A DNA stretch of 64,000 bases from Lepidostoma basale (GCA_022606425.2 JAHDVF020000897.1:1-64000), one strand, 5' to 3'. Counted from the stretch's first letter, positions 21,290-32,689 are shown. A program made the numbers and translations. The notes: generated by a model not told the origin, from the letters alone.

Positions 21290-21692
21290 CTTTCTAAGAC
21301 GAATGTGTGACAAATCTGTTTATGATAGAGTGACAAATGCAAGTATAAGAAGTGAATGTGGTGCGAATGAAAGTGTTATGAACAAAATAAGGAAAGGGTC
21401 ATTATGATGGTTTGGACACATGGAAAGAATGAGTGAAGACAGAATGGTAAAGAAGGTATATGTTAACGGCGTGAACGGAGCTAGAAATAGAGGAAGGTCG
21501 AGGAAAACGTGGCACGATCAAATCAATCAAATATTGAATGTCGGTCACGTGAGGAGTCGGAAAAATCGACGTGCGTGCATGACAAGATGTATGAATGTAG
21601 AGGAATCGAGAGACGTATGTCAGGACAGAACAGTGTGGCGTTCCATTATTTCTGCCTACCCCTCCGAGGAGACGGCGTGATGGTAAGTTAGT
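21290..21692 (+). mobile_element. LINE-A C-terminal fragment
   Basis: It reads [39 protein letters not shown] and RSIISAYPSEETA, then a GTAAGTTAGTTA tail. Confidence 0.85.
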
Positions 21693-21784
21693 TACTTTTT
21701 AGACTTATTACAGAAAATATCTCGACTTGTAGAATAGATAGGACTTAGTGCGTTTTTGCAGATTGTAGAGTATTTTTTCAACAG

Positions 21785-22470
21785 TATAAAAAAACTAACT
21801 AAATAACCATCACGCCATTTCCCCGGAGGGGTGGGCGGATAGGATGGATCGCCACAATGCTCTGTCCTGGCATACCTCTTGTGTTTCCTCTACATTCATA
21901 CATCGTACATGCACGCACGTCGATTATTCCGACTTCGAATGTGGCCGCCTTTTAGTAATTGATTAATTTGATCATGCCATGTTTTTCTCTGTCGTTCTCG
22001 GCTTCTTTTTCCACTCACGTTGCTTGTGTACAACTTTTTAACCATTCTACTCTCATCATTCGTTCCATATGTCAAAACCATCTCAAGGATCCTTTTTTAA
22101 TTTTATCCATGATGCAGTCATCTGCCTTACATTTCTCTCTTATTTCATCGTTCGGTATTCTATCTTACAACGTTTTCCAGCAAATTATTCTTAGTGATCT
22201 AATTTCTACGGCGTTTATCCTGCTTTCATCCTTCTTTGCCAGTTCCAAGCTTCACTTTCATATATGAGGGTTGGCACTAGGAATCCTTTGTGTACTGCCA
22301 TCATTTCTTCTGTGGATATATGTCTATTTGCAGGTAACCAACAGTATAACCTCATCATTAAGTCAAAACAGCAAAATCTTGACTTAGTGCTTTTTCGCAG
22401 AATACCCACGATTTATTCTACTTTCATTCTTTATTTGCCAGTTCCATGGTTCGCTTCCACACATAATAAA
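21785..22470 (-). mobile_element. LINE-A copy with internal unrelated segment
   Basis: A minus-strand LINE-A from the TAAC tail at 21795 to the VPTLIYESEAWNWQRR region near 22270-22330. About 95 bases at 22336-22430 do not belong to LINE-A and include GACTTAGTGCTTTTTCGCAG. Confidence 0.75.
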
Positions 22471-22925
22471 AATTAAAAGCATTTAATAAAAACATGTGTT
22501 TACATTTTAGGACACCATGCATTTATGTTTAATGTTAGAAAGAGACAAGCGTCAGGACGTACGCTGCACTATCTGACATCGCAATAGACCACGCCTTCTG
22601 CGAAACGACGCCCCGCCATTGGTGGAGGGAAGATGTTCTAATTTCGAAATTATATTTGACGTACAGATACCACGTGGCGAGCGCTTTCTGGAAAATTTCC
22701 CGTTTATTGCGTACTAAAGATAATTTAATTATGAAAATGTACTGGTGGAAAAGCAGAAGGGAAATATAAATATAAAAGTAAAAAGTATAACTCAGAGTTA
22801 ATACTACAAATAGAAATATAAGGTGTTTTTTAGAGGTTTGGTTTTTAAACTGGCAACATTGTTTCTACAGATTGACAATTTGACAGTTTATTTGTAGTCA
22901 ATACGTTTTGCCATTTAAATTTGTG
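22471..22925. other. No recognisable feature
   Basis: A GC-richer patch (22540-22700) stands in A/T-rich DNA. I see no open frame or repeat match. Confidence 0.4.
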
Positions 22926-23328
22926 TTAACACTCTGTGTATGATAGAGTGTCGAATGAAAATATAAGAAGTGAATGCGGTGCGAATGATGGTGTCATGAA
23001 CAAAATAATGAAAGGATCATTAAGATGGTTTGGACATATGGAAAGAATGAATGAAGAAAGAATGGTAAAAAAATTATATGTTAATGATGTAAATGGAACC
23101 AGAAATAGAGGAAGACCGAGGAAAACGTGGCACGATCAAATAAATCAAATATTGAATGTCGGCCATTTGAGGAGTCAGAGAAATCGACGCGCGTGCATGA
23201 CACGATGTATGAATGTTGAGGAATCGAGAGAAATATGTCAGGAAAGAAAAGTGTGGCAGTCTATTCTTTCTGCCTACCCCTTCGGAGAGACGGCGTGATG
23301 GTTAGTTAGTTAGTTAGTTGGCCATTTC
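22926..23328 (+). mobile_element. LINE-A C-terminal fragment with GTTA tail
   Basis: A 120-codon frame reads [59 protein letters not shown] and [13 protein letters not shown], followed by four GTTA units. Confidence 0.88.
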
Positions 23329-23331
23329 ACC

Positions 23332-23600
23332 ATGAATAGACTGACGTCAGAACAGCGCTTGCAAATTGTGTACATTTATTTTGAAAATCATAGTTCGGTT
23401 CGCTAAACTTATCGTGCACTACGTCCATTTTACGGTCGACATAATAGTCCATCCGAGCAAGTTATTTGGAAGACCATGGATCGTTTTCGCACCACGTACA
23501 CTCTAGTGGATAATACGCATCCACAAAGACGACAATTGTCGAAAATTGGACTTCACGATTGCGCTTCATTGGAGCTAGCCGTGGCGCTCATATTTCCGAA
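23332..23600 (+). pseudogene. DUF4817-type transposase N-terminus remnant
   Basis: From the ATG at 23332 the frame reads NRLTSEQRLQIVYIYFENHS, one in-frame stop (about codon 26), then TYRALRPFYGRHNSPSEQVI, WKTMDRFRTTYTLVDNTHP and RRQLSKIG. This is the helix-turn-helix DNA-binding region found at the N-terminus of insect Tc1/mariner-like transposases (Pfam DUF4817). The catalytic part is gone. 23601-23737 shows nothing. Confidence 0.7.
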
Positions 23601-23737
23601 ATCATATTTAAACAATAATGACATAAAAATAATCTATTAAATAAAGCCAATATAATAGACATTAACATTATTTTAATGTTTTTTTTTTCATTTTGAATAT
23701 GTATTGTATACCTACCTCTAATTAAGCACATATATCG

Positions 23738-24195
23738 ATTGAAGCAAAAATGCCAGTGCACAATGAGTTCTAGTGCCGACCCTAATATATGAATGATAAG
23801 CGTGGATTTAGCAGAAGAAGAATGCAAGTAGAATATGTGCAGTAGAAATTATATCACTAAGAATAATGAGCGGAAAAACAATGTATGATAGAGTATCTAA
23901 TGATGAAGTAAGAAAATAATGTAAGTCACTAAGATGGTTTAGACATATGAAACGAATGGATGAGGGAAGAATGGTTAAATAGATAGATATATACAAGTAG
24001 TGTGAATGGAAAAATAAGTCGAGGAAAGCAAAGGAAGACATGGTTTGTCTAAATTAATTAATTACTGAAAGGCGGCCATATTCGAAGTAGGAACAAAAGA
24101 CGAGCATGTGTGTAATGATAGAACAGTGTGGCAGTCAACCCTCTCTGCTTAACCCACCGTGGAAATGGCGTGATGTTCAGTTAGTTAGATAAAAA
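23738..24195 (+). mobile_element. LINE-A fragment, degraded
   Basis: It follows LINE-A order from the HNGVLVPTL-type region to the GGCGTGATG terminus, with many stops. Confidence 0.7.
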
Positions 24196-24668
24196 GTATA
24201 ATTCGAGGATAGAATGCATAGCAAATGATACTAAGGGGGAAGATTTACTTGGATGAATGAAAGTAGGATAAATGCCCTAGAAATGAGATCACTGAGAAGA
24301 ATGTACAGAAAAACGATATATGATAGAATATCAAACGATGAAGGCAGATGGTTGCATCATAAGTAAAATTAAAAAAGGATCCCTGAGATGGTTTGGACAT
24401 ATGGAACGAATGGACGAGAGAAGAATAGTTAAAATGTTGTATACAAGTAGTGAAAGTGGAGAGAGAAGCCGTGGAAGACCAAGCAAAACATGGCATGATC
24501 AAATCAATCAAAAGCTAAAATGCGGCCGATTCAATCAAAAGCTAAAAACCGACGAGCGTGGATGTTACGATGTATGAATATAGAGGAAACTAGAGAGAAA
24601 TGTCAGGACAGAGAAGTATGGCGATCCATTCTCTGTGCCTACCCCACCGGGAAACGGCGTGAACAGAT
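24196..24668 (+). mobile_element. LINE-A fragment
   Basis: The frame reads [20 protein letters not shown], then [20 protein letters not shown], with a short local duplication of the QKLK segment. It ends at GAAACGGCGTGAA. Confidence 0.78.
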
Positions 24669-24920
24669 TTTTTTTTGTTATTGAGGGTAGCAAACAGCGA
24701 ATACAGTATATGAATATAAACACACAGACACAAGAAAACAAGGCCAATTACATGCTACCACAAATATTATATAACAACTGACATAATATTAAATATATAA
24801 GAAGAATAAAGTAACACTTTGATAAGTTAAAGAGAAAACTAGTAGTATTAGTAATAATGAATAATTAAAGATGAAATACAATTTAAAAATGTAAAAAAAA
24901 GAAAAGAAAATGTAGAGGTT
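24669..24920. other. No recognisable feature
   Basis: A/T-rich, no coding or repeat motif identified. Confidence 0.4.
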
Positions 24921-25755
24921 CATAGCTTCATTCGCCAGATGATTGCTTCATGAGTCAAATTTAAAAAAAGATCCCTGTGATGGTTTGGACATATGGAATG
25001 AATCGACGAGAGAAAAATGCTTAAAATGTTGTATAAAAGTTGTATGTGTAAATGTAAATAAGCCGTGGAAGACCCAAGAAAAACATGGCATGACTATATT
25101 AATCAAACATTGTACAAAAAGGATCAGAGTTCCCTGAACAGACATGGTTACCAATACCGAAGTCCTGAGGCGAGCTAGAGTTGACAGGGAATTGTTATCA
25201 ACTATCAAGGTTCGAAAGATCTCACATCTGGGTCATATACTGCGTGGGGAAAAGTACCACTTTCTCCAACTGATATTGGAGGGGAAAATTGAGAGACGCC
25301 GAGGGCCCGGAAGAAGACAAATGTCCTGGCTGCGAAACGTGAGGGAGTGGACCGGCATCCGAAGTGTGGAGGAACTGTTCCGAGCGGCGCAGGACAAGGA
25401 CAGGTTCGCAGGTTCGCCGAGGTGATCGCCAGCGTTGGGGGGACCCGACAGGGCACTTGAAGAATAAGAAGAAGTACTAAAAGGCGGTCACATACGAAGT
25501 CGGAAAAATCAACGAATGTGCATGTTACGATGTATGAATGTAGAGGATACTAAAGAGGTATGTCAGGACAGAGCCGTATGGCCTGGCTCCCTGCTGACTT
25601 CTTACGTATAATCGTTCTAACAAAAGTCCCTCATGGACTAGGGACGGACCTAGGGATTGAATGAGCGAAGCTGACGAAACGATCCTCTAGAGCTGTATGG
25701 CGGTCCATCCTCTCTGCCTACCCCTCCGGTGAAATGGCGTGATAGTTAGTTGGTA
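24921..25755 (+). mobile_element. LINE-A copy with two nested insertions
   Basis: LINE-A runs 24921-25125 and 25470-25580, ending at 25682-25755 with the GAAATGGCGTGATAG terminus. It is split by LINE-C (25126-25469) and by a 101-bp piece (25581-25681). The second is bordered by the imperfect duplication GAGCCGTATGG / GAGCTGTATGG. Confidence 0.7.
25126..25469 (+). mobile_element. LINE-C C-terminal fragment inside LINE-A
   Basis: It reads VTNTEVLRRARVDRELLSTI, KISHLGHILRGEKYHFLQL, GRRQMSWLRNVREWTGI and RSVEELFRAAQDKDRF, ending in AAGAATAAGAAGAAG. Confidence 0.78.
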
Positions 25756-26065
25756 GGATAGTAATGTCTTTATTTATGTTTCCTGGTTTTTATTATATGT
25801 TTGCCCCTAGAGTCACACGACGAACCGTTGTTATTGGCAAAAATATAAATCACAAGTGTTTTCTATAACAGAGCCCCTTTGTCTGGTGTCAAGACCATGG
25901 GCTTTGTGTAAAACCAAAGGTTTAAAACTTAAAATCCTCCCAACACATGGGGACGTAGTGTAAGTAATATTGTTACATCATAAAAAGTGCAACTGCAGAG
26001 GTGGATAACCTTTTTGAAACTTCTTTGGCGAGTTTAGTAGAGGGTAAAATTTAGAACTGAGCTAT
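25756..26065. other. No recognisable feature
   Basis: No coding or repeat motif identified. Confidence 0.4.
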
Positions 26066-26249
26066 TATTAATACTAAACCATCACTCCATTTCCCCGGAG
26101 GGATAGGTAGAGAGGATGGATCACCACAATGCTCTGTCCTAGCATACCTCTCGGGCTTCCTTTACATTCATACATCGTACCATGCACGCACGTCGATTAT
26201 TCCGACTTCGAATGTGGCCGCCTTTTAGTAATTGATTAATTTGGTCATC
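26066..26249 (-). mobile_element. LINE-A 3' fragment
   Basis: A minus-strand end, cut at 26249 within GGTCAT. The same copy resumes at 26736 after LINE-B. Confidence 0.75.
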
Positions 26250-26735
26250 AATCAAATCAAATCAAATCAGTTTATTTTCTCAAAAGATATTACAAACAAC
26301 AATTATAGTTTAAGGCATCTATTGAGATCAGGTAAAATATAACAAATATATAATACCAGGAACGCATGAGAGATGGTTCGACATTTGGAATACAAGATAC
26401 TCTCCAAAGTCAAGAGTATTTGTCTTCTGAACGTACTTTCCCGAATATAAAAGACATCGATCTCCGAAGCGATCATGTTCAGCAGTTTGATTTCTCTCCC
26501 CACCGGCATCACCAGAGGCAGGTTAGTTCTGCATGCTGGAGATAAAATAGTCTGTGCTGACGATGTCGAAGATAACCATCCGGAACATAAAGATGGATAG
26601 CCTCCAAGATGACGGAATTCTCAAAGAATCCCCTGATAAGTCTGAAGAAATGGGTAAGTGTGCACCCATCCCTTCTTATTTGTAAACTATTGGTCCCCAG
26701 CATGCCCAAGAGGAATGCAGTGGTGCAGTGATGCA
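26250..26735 (-). mobile_element. LINE-B insertion in LINE-A
   Basis: The tail on the left is AATCAAATCAAATCAAATCA (TTTGA repeats on the minus strand). The coding remnant reads LLGMLGTNSLQIRRDG and [18 protein letters not shown] on the minus strand. It sits between two LINE-A halves (GGTCAT | GCCACGTTTTCCTCG). Confidence 0.8.
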
Positions 26736-26920
26736 TGCCACGTTTTCCTCGATCGTCTTCAGCTTCTTTTTCCACTCACATTGATGTGTACAACTTTTTA
26801 ACCATTCTACTCTCATCCATTCGTTCCATATGTCCAAACCATCTCAGGGATCCTTTTTTAATTTTATCCATGATGCAGTCATCTGCTTTACATTTCTCTC
26901 TTATTTCATCATAGAACAGC
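26736..26920 (-). mobile_element. LINE-A, 5' continuation
   Basis: The minus frame reads [20 protein letters not shown], then [20 protein letters not shown]. Confidence 0.8.
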
Positions 26921-27340
26921 GCTATATGAGGCTGCCAAGGCAAGAGTGGTCTTACCCCAAATTTAGACAATGGAGATAAAAATGCGATTGAAAATTTGAC
27001 GTTTTTTCCCCATTTTTTTTAAAACTATATGGGTTAGGGTCTTCTTTAGTGATAAACCTTGTTTGTTTGGTGAATGTCTTTAGAATAGTATTGAAATATT
27101 GGGAAATATAAGTTTAAGGATATTTATTTATGGTTACTTATAATAGACCGCATTTGACTCCATATATTTTGATTTTTTGTCAGAGCAAAACAAGTATTTA
27201 TGACGAAATCTATGTTTCCTCTTAGAAATGGTGGTTAGATTAATTTTTCTTTTATAGTAGGTCACAAATAGGTGTGCATTAGACCAGTAACTCAATTTTT
27301 CAAAAAATGTTGGTTAGACACCCTTGTCCTAGTGACCTCA
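26921..27340. other. No recognisable feature
   Basis: A/T-rich sequence, no convincing ORF or repeat. Confidence 0.4.
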
Positions 27341-27457
27341 TATAAATAATAATAATAATAAATTGGATAATTTATAGAGCGCCATTTTTATGAATTACTC
27401 ATCTCAAGGGCCCTGTAGAAAATGCTCCGTTTTATGAACTAGTTCAAAATTAACATA
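27341..27457 (-). mobile_element. CR1-like 3' tail, left of the mariner
   Basis: TAATAATAATAAATTGGATA, then the GAGCGCCATTTTTATGAATT block. It is near-identical to 29155-29270 and breaks exactly where the mariner begins; the remainder follows at 28714. Confidence 0.75.
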
Positions 27458-28713
27458 TTAGGTCCTTACATATGAAATTGGCGTTTTGCCGTACTGGCAA
27501 CTTTGATCTCAAATATCTTCTCTTTGGTAAGGAATTCCAAATTCAAATTTATACAGCTATTTACTCAAGTATTTGTGTTTCGAAAATTACAATTCATTTG
27601 TTTTTTCCTCAATTGTTTTTTTTCTTTGCGTCACTCAGTTTACAAAATGGAAAACTTGAAATACAGCGTTATTTACGAGTACGAGTTCCATCGTGGCACC
27701 AGTGCTGCAGAAACGGCTCGAAGGATTAATGATGTGTATGGCGACGGTGCCGCAAAAAAAACACAGTTCGTTTTTGGTTCCAACGTTTTCGTTCTGGAAA
27801 TTTCGACCTGCAGAACAAGCCCCGTGGACGGCCGGAGACCAAAGTTGATAATGAAGAATTGAAGGCTATTGTGAAAGCGGATCCATCGCAAACCACGTCC
27901 GAGTTAGCTGCAGGCTGCGGTGTTAGTGATAAAACTGTTTTAATCCACTTGGAGCAAATTGGGAAGGTGAAAAAGCTTGAAAGGTTGGTACCTCACGAAT
28001 TGAGTGAAGCAAATCAACAAACGCGCGTTGACTGCTGCGTTGCATTACTCAACCGGCACACCTGTGATGAAAAGTGGATCCTGTATGATAATCGGAAGCG
28101 CTCATCGCAATGGCTGAACCCTACGGAACCAGCCAAACCATGCCCCAAGCGAAAATTGACTCCAAAAAAGTTACTTGAGAGCGTTTGGTGGACTAGTGCT
28201 GGTGTCGTTCACTACAGCTTTCTTAAATCTGGCCAGACGATTACGGCAGATGTCTATTGTCAGCAACTGCAAACCATGATGGAAAAGCTAGCTGCTAAAC
28301 AACCGAGGCTGGTTAATCGCTCTAGGCCACTGCTGCTTCATGATAACGCTAGACCACACACTGCACAACAGACGGCTACCAAATTAGAAGAGCTTCAATT
28401 GGAATGTCTAAGACATCCACCGTACTCTCCGGACCTTGCCCCAACAGATTACTATTTTTTTCGAAATTTGGATAACTTCTTGCAAGGGAAAAAATTCAAC
28501 TCCGATGGGGCAGTCCAAACCGACTTCAAAGATTTTATTGATTCCCGTCCGAATGGTTTTTTTAGTAAAGGGATCGATGAACTACCTATGAGATGGCAAA
28601 AGTGCATAGATAGCAATGGTACATACTTTGATTAAATAAATATATTATATTAAAAAAAAATCAACTTTATGTTCCTCCCATACAAAACGCCAATTTCATA
28701 TGTAAGGACCTAA
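27458..28713 (+). mobile_element. Mariner transposon (cecropia-type), 1,256 bp, TA duplication
   Basis: The inverted ends start TTAGGTCCTTACATATGAAA and are near-perfect over about 30 bp. Each side is flanked by TA (27456-27457, 28714-28715). The uninterrupted relative at 29265 reads AACATATTTAGA, which confirms the empty site. Its single gene is the damaged transposase at 27646-28635. Confidence 0.95.
27646..28635 (+). pseudogene. Mariner transposase, frameshifted
   Basis: The enzyme cuts the element out and rejoins it at TA. The start at 27646 gives MENLKYSVIYEYEFHRGTSA (DNA-binding helix-turn-helix). The frame is lost near 27765 at a run of eight A and resumes by 27859. The second frame carries the linker (WVPHELSEAN-type, here LVPHELSEAN), the first catalytic Asp in TCDEKWILYDNRKRSSQWL, the second in LLLHDNARPHTAQQT, and the third in YSPDLAPTDYYFF (D34D spacing), ending KCIDSNGTYFD. 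About 11 residues before TCDEKW appear to be deleted in frame, compared with the usual family length. All three Asp are intact, but the copy cannot be functional. Confidence 0.92.
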
Positions 28714-28784
28714 TATTTAGATTGAGGGCTGCACCCAACGCAGTCGATCTACCCTCCTTCTCAGGAAAGGATAATTTGAAAAGG
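28714..28784 (-). mobile_element. CR1-like fragment, right of the mariner
   Basis: It continues the sequence interrupted at 27457 (TTTAGATTGAGGGCTGCACC), matching 29268-29335. Confidence 0.7.
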
Positions 28785-28950
28785 TGTTTCACTTCACTTC
28801 TTATATTTTCATTCGACACTCTATATAAACAGAGCATCAACACATTCGTCTAAGAGATCTCATTACTACTGCATTTATTCTACTTCCATCCTTCTTTTGC
28901 CATGTCCATGCTTCGCTTCCATACATAAGGGTCGGTACAAGAACACCTTA
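28785..28950 (-). mobile_element. LINE-A fragment
   Basis: The minus-strand GSEAWTWQKKD region and RSLRRM region; truncated both sides. 28951-29154 shows nothing beyond short A/T-rich repeats. Confidence 0.65.
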
Positions 28951-29154
28951 TTATTATTATTTAAATAAAATATACGAAATCAAAAGTTACGTCATAATAA
29001 GAAACAATATACGAGTATTCCAGAAAGATCCCAAATAATATATACTCGTATATGACGTCAGTAAGTGATAATAATGAGTGATAATAGTGAGGTGTCCTGG
29101 GATGATGATGTACAGCCATCCCTCCATCTCTTCATCTTTAACAACAACAAATAA

Positions 29155-29715
29155 TAACAATAATAATAAATTGGATAATTTATAGAGCGCCATTTTTATG
29201 AATTACTCATCTCAAGGGCGCAGTAGAAAATGCTCCGTTTTATAACCTAGATAAAAATAAACATATTTAGAATGAGGGCTGCACCCAATGCAGTCGATCA
29301 ACCCTTCTTTTCAGGAAAGGATAATTTGAAAAGGTACGTTTTGAGTCTCGATCTAAACTCTGACTAAATCACAATGCACTTAAGGTATGCTGGAAGATTG
29401 TTCCAGGCTGAAGGGCCGGCTACCGCGAAGGCTCGGTCGCCAAAGTTTGTGCTTGGACAGCGTTTTGGCACAGTCAATCTACCGATCGCAGAAGACTTAG
29501 CTGATCGCAATGTAGACTGTCTAGCATCCAGGTTTTCGTTGATGCAGAGTTCAGATATATAAGCTGGTGCCATTCCATGCAACGCCTTATAGACCGTCCA
29601 GCAGAGCTTGTATTGTATCCTTTCTGGACATTTCAGCCAGTGGAGCTCCTCAAGACCTCCTGCGTTAAATGCAGACTGGAGTTTATTAGTTTTCTGTTAG
29701 GGGATGTTGATGAAG
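29155..29715 (-). mobile_element. CR1/L2-like LINE, 3' part with TTA tail
   Basis: The minus frame reads GMAPAYISELCINENLDARQ, STLRSAKSSAIGRL and FGDRAFAVAGPSAWNNLPAY. The 3'UTR and AAT-repeat tail are at 29150-29340. Confidence 0.8.
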
Positions 29716-29784
29716 AGGTCCATTACCGCATAAAGTCGGCCAGCGCTGCCTTCGGGCGGATGAGAAGGAGAATATTTGACATCC

Positions 29785-29882
29785 ATTACCGAGAGAAATA
29801 TGTCAGGAAAGAAAAGTGTGGCAGTCCATTCTTTCTGCCTACCCCTACGGAGAGACGGCGTGATGGTGAGTTAGTTAGTTAA
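29785..29882 (+). mobile_element. LINE-A 3' end
   Basis: CTACCCCTACGGAGAGACGG, then GTGAGTTAGTTAGTTA. Confidence 0.75.
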
Positions 29883-30515
29883 TAAATTAAATGTGTTGTA
29901 CTTCGTTATAATTACGGTTAACATGCGCGCTGTCGGTAAATCACATCCGTGAAGTATCCCATCGTCCGCCATTATACTATATTCCTTTGTCCTGTGTCGT
30001 GCGCGCATTTGATTTCCGACGTTTCGTTGTATTATTATCTGTTGGTTATTATAAATTCTACTCTGAATATTTTTTATCAATCTTATAATATATTTTTGTG
30101 TGGTACAGAAAACAAACAGTGAATTATGAGTATGTGTATATATAAAGTATTATTTTATTCATCATCTGAAAGCTAAAGGATAACCGAACAAATATAATAT
30201 GCGAAAATATCCCTGGTAAGTACATTTATCATTCAAATAGAAGTTTTTAACAAAAAAATGATTAGAAATATTCGTATTTGACGGTAGGCGTTAAAAACAA
30301 TGTTGTCGATCCCTGAAAAAGTATTAATTACAAAAGTTTAAAGAAATAGGATATGGCTATAGTATAAGTAGGTACAATAAATTCCTTCAATAGTCTTTCA
30401 TTGCATGTGGTATACTGAAAATCAGTTCATTGTTAAAATAAGTACGAGTGTTTCAGTAAAAACAAAATACAGTAAAACCTCGTTATAACCGACCTCTATT
30501 TAACGAACTTCGGAT
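29883..30515. other. No recognisable feature
   Basis: A/T-rich. One GC-richer stretch (29930-30030) is without an ORF. Confidence 0.4.
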
Positions 30516-30965
30516 ATCTTCTCTTCTCTGGTTTCAATCCTGGGATTGGTTTGGAGCAATTTATTCTATTCTTCTCTTTCATTCTTCTCTTTTTTGTGCG
30601 GCTCTCTTGAAATGTGCATATGATGAGCAGCGCACGTCCACCAACAGGTCCTCCAGGTACTCTCGGCGTGGGCGTCCCCTAGAGTTTGTCCCTTCGGTCA
30701 TACCCTTCATTATGGCATGCAAGAGATCTTCTTGACGTATTACATGGCCGCTCCATCTTGCACGCCTTTCGGACAAGGTCCTGAGCAGGTGCCTCCCTCC
30801 TTCGATTCCTTCACTTCCAGAACTTCCTCATTCGTGATCTGGTCTCTCTAGGAAAATCCTAAGAGTCTTGTATAGGACCACATCTCAAAAGCCTCTAGTC
30901 TCCGCTTATCGCTTTCGGATAGGCACCATGTCTCGCAGCCGTACATCAAGACACTCCATACATTC
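30516..30965 (-). mobile_element. LINE-F C-terminal fragment
   Basis: The minus frames read [40 protein letters not shown] and SSYAHFKRAAQKR. A better copy is at 57465-57850. Confidence 0.8.
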
Positions 30966-31019
30966 GGATATAACGGACAAAAATCCGATCAATGCAAAAA
31001 AAACGCATTTTCGTAATTT

Positions 31020-31240
31020 TGAGACTTTAATCTGTCTTTCATATTCGTGAAAGTACGTTCAGAAGGCAAATACTTTTGACTTTGGAGAGTATCTTGTATT
31101 CCAAATGTCGAACCATCTCTCATGCGTTCCTGGTATTACATATTGTTTATGTTTTACCTGTTCTCGATAGATGCCTTAAACTATAATTGTTTTTTGTAAT
31201 ATCTTTTGAGAAAATAAACTGATTTGATTTATACAACATT
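31020..31240 (+). mobile_element. LINE-B 3' end with TTTGA tail
   Basis: It matches the terminus at 48560-48760 (TACTTTTGACTTTGGAGAGT, TAGATGCCTTAAAC) and ends AAATAAACTGATTTGATTTA. Confidence 0.75.
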
Positions 31241-31304
31241 TTGAATGTATACAAATACTTGTAGACGAATACTGGATTTTATTTACCCATTGCGGGTTAT
31301 CAAT

Positions 31305-31675
31305 TCAAGGATTAATTTTATCTCAATAGAGACGAAGATGTAAACCGGAAACTGAATATGGTGATCGAGGTGTTTACAGGAATTATGACCTGTCATTGGT
31401 TGGGTTAAGCGCACGCTTTATGTAATATGTCTTTATGCCCATTTCACCTTTCTTATGACCACCATGTCTGACAAATTTTTGGAAAATTCTTGGAAAATTC
31501 CAAAAATTTGTCAGACTTGGTGGTCATAAGAAAGGTGAAATGGGGACTGTCGTATTACATAAAGCGTGCGCTTAACCCAACCAATGACAGGTCATAATTC
31601 CTGTAAACACCTCGATCACCATATTCAGTTTCCGGTTTACATCTTCGTCTCTATTGAGATAAAATTAATCCTTGA
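31305..31675. repeat. 371-bp palindrome of the foldback family
   Basis: The left arm (31305-31489) and right arm (31491-31675) are inverted copies of about 185 bp, nearly identical apart from a short block (about 31425-31432 against its partner) and a few central bases. The ends read TCAAGGATTAATTTTATCTC. The outer flanks both contain TGATTTGATTTATA, which may be a target duplication or a remnant of the LINE-B tail. There is no ORF. Single-arm relatives are at 888, 9880, 32290, 32985, 33395 and 39462. Confidence 0.85.
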
Positions 31676-31994
31676 TTTGATTTGATTTATAATATATCGA
31701 AATTAAACATACGGACTCGTATGACTGGAAGTGTCACAGTGGGACATACTTTCTGTGTAGATACAAAGAAAGACCAGATAAAGGATTGAATACTCGAGTA
31801 AACAAAGTGTCGCAGATAGATTAATTTAAATTTATAAAATCCTCTTTGACGTGTTACGCAAACGAAGCACAGGTTCCAAACATTTTTGGGTGTTGCCCCT
31901 CTTTAAGAACTTGACCATAGGCACACCCACCCCCTACAATCCTTTCGTATAATTACAGTAATCCCTCGCTTACCGCGGTTAATCCGTTCCAGAC
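31676..31994. other. No recognisable feature
   Basis: No coding or repeat motif recognised. Confidence 0.4.
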
Positions 31995-32289
31995 AATTTG
32001 GTTTACATTGCGATCAACAAGGTCTTGTGCGAATTATACGTAGAATATTCTACGTACCAATTAGCGCGTTATCCTCGCACAAATTTCGGCGACTGGGCCT
32101 TTGCTGTAGCTGGCCCCTCGGCCTGGAACGCTCTCCCTGCAGACTTAAAGTGCCTTGAAAACCCGTCAGAGTTTAGATCGAGGCTCAAAACGCACCCGTT
32201 CAAACTGTCCTATCCTGATCCAAATGTTGATCGACTGCGTCAGGTGAAGCCCCCATACTAAAATGTTTTATTTTTAACAAAAATGTTTA
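31995..32289 (+). mobile_element. CR1/L2-like C-terminal fragment
   Basis: The frame reads NFGDWAFAVAGPSAWNALPA, DLKCLENPSEFRSRLKTHPF and a stop. It is followed by AAAATGTTTATTTTTAAC-type repeats. Confidence 0.75.
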
Positions 32290-32660
32290 TATTTTTAATT
32301 GTATCTCAATAGAGACGAAGACGCAAACTGGAAACTGAATATGGATGATCAAGGTGTTTACAGGACTTATGACCTGTCATTGGTTGGGTTAAGCGCACGC
32401 TTTATGTAATTACAACATTCCCCATTCCACCTTTGTTTTTATGATCATGCATGATAAATTTTTGGAAGTTGTATATATACTCCAAATCTATACTTATCTT
32501 CACGTGTCAGTTTCAATTGGCCATCTATGTAGATTTGATTGCACATGTCAATCTTTTTAAGATTAACCTATATAATCCACCCACTAATGCCATCTATGGA
32601 GAATGATTTTTAGCATACAATTAAATTTGAATTAACCACCCACCATGGGTGAAAATCCAG
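32290..32660 (+). repeat. Foldback-family repeat, left arm plus interior
   Basis: The arm TATCTCAATAGAGACGAAGA through TTAAGCGCACGC is followed by interior sequence not found in the compact palindrome (CATCTATGTAGATTTGATTG). Possibly this is a longer progenitor form. Confidence 0.6.
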
Positions 32661-32689
32661 GATTCGTATACAAGTATAAGTATACATTC

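Noticed and set aside
21420..21680. Many 60-120 codon frames with [12 protein letters not shown], as small host genes
   Set aside because: The same sequence recurs dozens of times on both strands with a common 3' end and tail repeats; these are LINE-A C-termini.
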